A stretch of 64,000 nucleotides of DNA from contig NZ_OY782507.1 of NCBI RefSeq assembly GCF_963677725.1, positions 2,542,001-2,606,000 on the forward strand. The letters run 5' to 3'. Both the position numbers and the translations under genes were made by a program. Source of the DNA: an uncultured Cohaesibacter sp. (lineage in GTDB: Bacteria > Pseudomonadota > Alphaproteobacteria > Rhizobiales > Cohaesibacteraceae). Position 1 is the stretch's first letter, and each line of letters begins with the position of its first letter. Below, one piece after another: positions 63,879 through 64,000 of the stretch. The notes under the pieces are model-generated. The model was not told the DNA's origin, searched no databases, and saw only the letters and a list, made by a program, of their open reading frames with translations.

Positions 63879-64000
63879 ATGTCCCATCGCTCCATACCAG
63901 TGCAGAGCCAAATCAGGACCAGGGGTCTTCAGCCACAAATCCAATATATGAAACTGGGTTTAAGCCTGTTTGTGGCATCGGCCATGGTGGTTGCGCTTTC
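63879..64000 (+). CDS. Possible exported protein, N-terminal fragment
   Basis: An open frame starting at ATG 63879 (AAGAAAAGAG as ribosome binding site) runs off the window. It reads MSHRSIPVQSQIRTRGLQPQ, then IQYMKLGLSLFVASAMVVAL. The hydrophobic run suggests a signal peptide or membrane anchor, which could also start at the internal ATG at 63948. Only about 40 residues are visible, so no function can be given. Confidence 0.45.
   Translation, partial: MSHRSIPVQSQIRTRGLQPQIQYMKLGLSLFVASAMVVAL

Noticed and set aside
1..64000. tRNA, rRNA, CRISPR, insertion sequence, integrase or prophage genes
   Set aside because: No cloverleaf-like sequences, evenly spaced repeats, transposase motifs or terminal inverted repeats were recognised; a computed search could still find a degenerate element.

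Overview
The window reads as chromosomal DNA of an alphaproteobacterium of the order Hyphomicrobiales (Rhizobiales). Diagnostic gene orders are corC-type gene/lnt/PraR-type regulator/metK/trmB, rimP/nusA/ylxR/infB/rbfA/truB/rpsO/pnp, irr divergent from fabA/fabB/fabI, ubiE/ubiB/coaBC/dut, and rpmH/rnpA/yidC/engB/argB. The moderate base composition would fit a marine lineage such as Cohaesibacter, but that is a guess from gene order and appearance; nothing in the window fixes the genus.

Layout. 1-5.2 kb, plus strand: end of a CorC/TlyC-type CBS protein, lnt, an XRE regulator, metK, trmB. 5.5-16.2 kb, plus strand: the transcription/translation operon rimP to pnp, with terminators after rpsO and pnp. 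16.3-17.9 kb, minus: a GGDEF/EAL membrane protein whose GGDEF site is degenerate. 18.3-22.3 kb: fabA, fabB, fabI (minus) and divergent irr (plus). 22.4-27.9 kb: SH3-domain secreted protein, 2-hydroxyacid dehydrogenase, MoeB-like enzyme, DUF2259-like secreted protein, cysK, dut. 28-31.6 kb, minus: coaBC, ubiB, ubiE. 31.9-36.9 kb: class V aminotransferase-fold enzyme, mutM, a LysR-type regulator with a small divergent ORF, and a GNAT/nitrilase fusion.

37.4-57.6 kb, plus strand, is a complete uptake [NiFe]-hydrogenase system of about 20 kb: hupSLC, hupDFGHIJK, hypABCDE, then the H2-sensing cascade hupR, hupT, hupUV, and hypF last. HupS carries the two supernumerary cysteines that define the O2-tolerant proximal [4Fe-3S] cluster (group 1d type). 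HupUV has neither extra cysteine and no C-terminal extension on its large subunit, as in regulatory hydrogenases. A near-consensus sigma-54 promoter with an IHF-like site lies upstream of hupS, and HupR keeps the GAFTGA loop needed to contact sigma-54. The parts therefore form one circuit: HupUV senses H2, HupT/HupR relays the signal, and HupR with sigma-54 drives hupSLC, whose products feed electrons from H2 to quinone. The remaining hup and hyp products build the NiFe(CN)2CO centre and mature HupS and HupL.

57.6-64 kb, minus strand: argB, engB, a CatB-like hexapeptide acetyltransferase, yidC, rnpA, rpmH. The plus-strand start of a possible exported protein runs off the right edge. No rRNA, tRNA, CRISPR array, insertion sequence, integrase or phage gene was recognised. 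The most unusual content is the hydrogenase locus; I see no wholly unknown multi-gene system.
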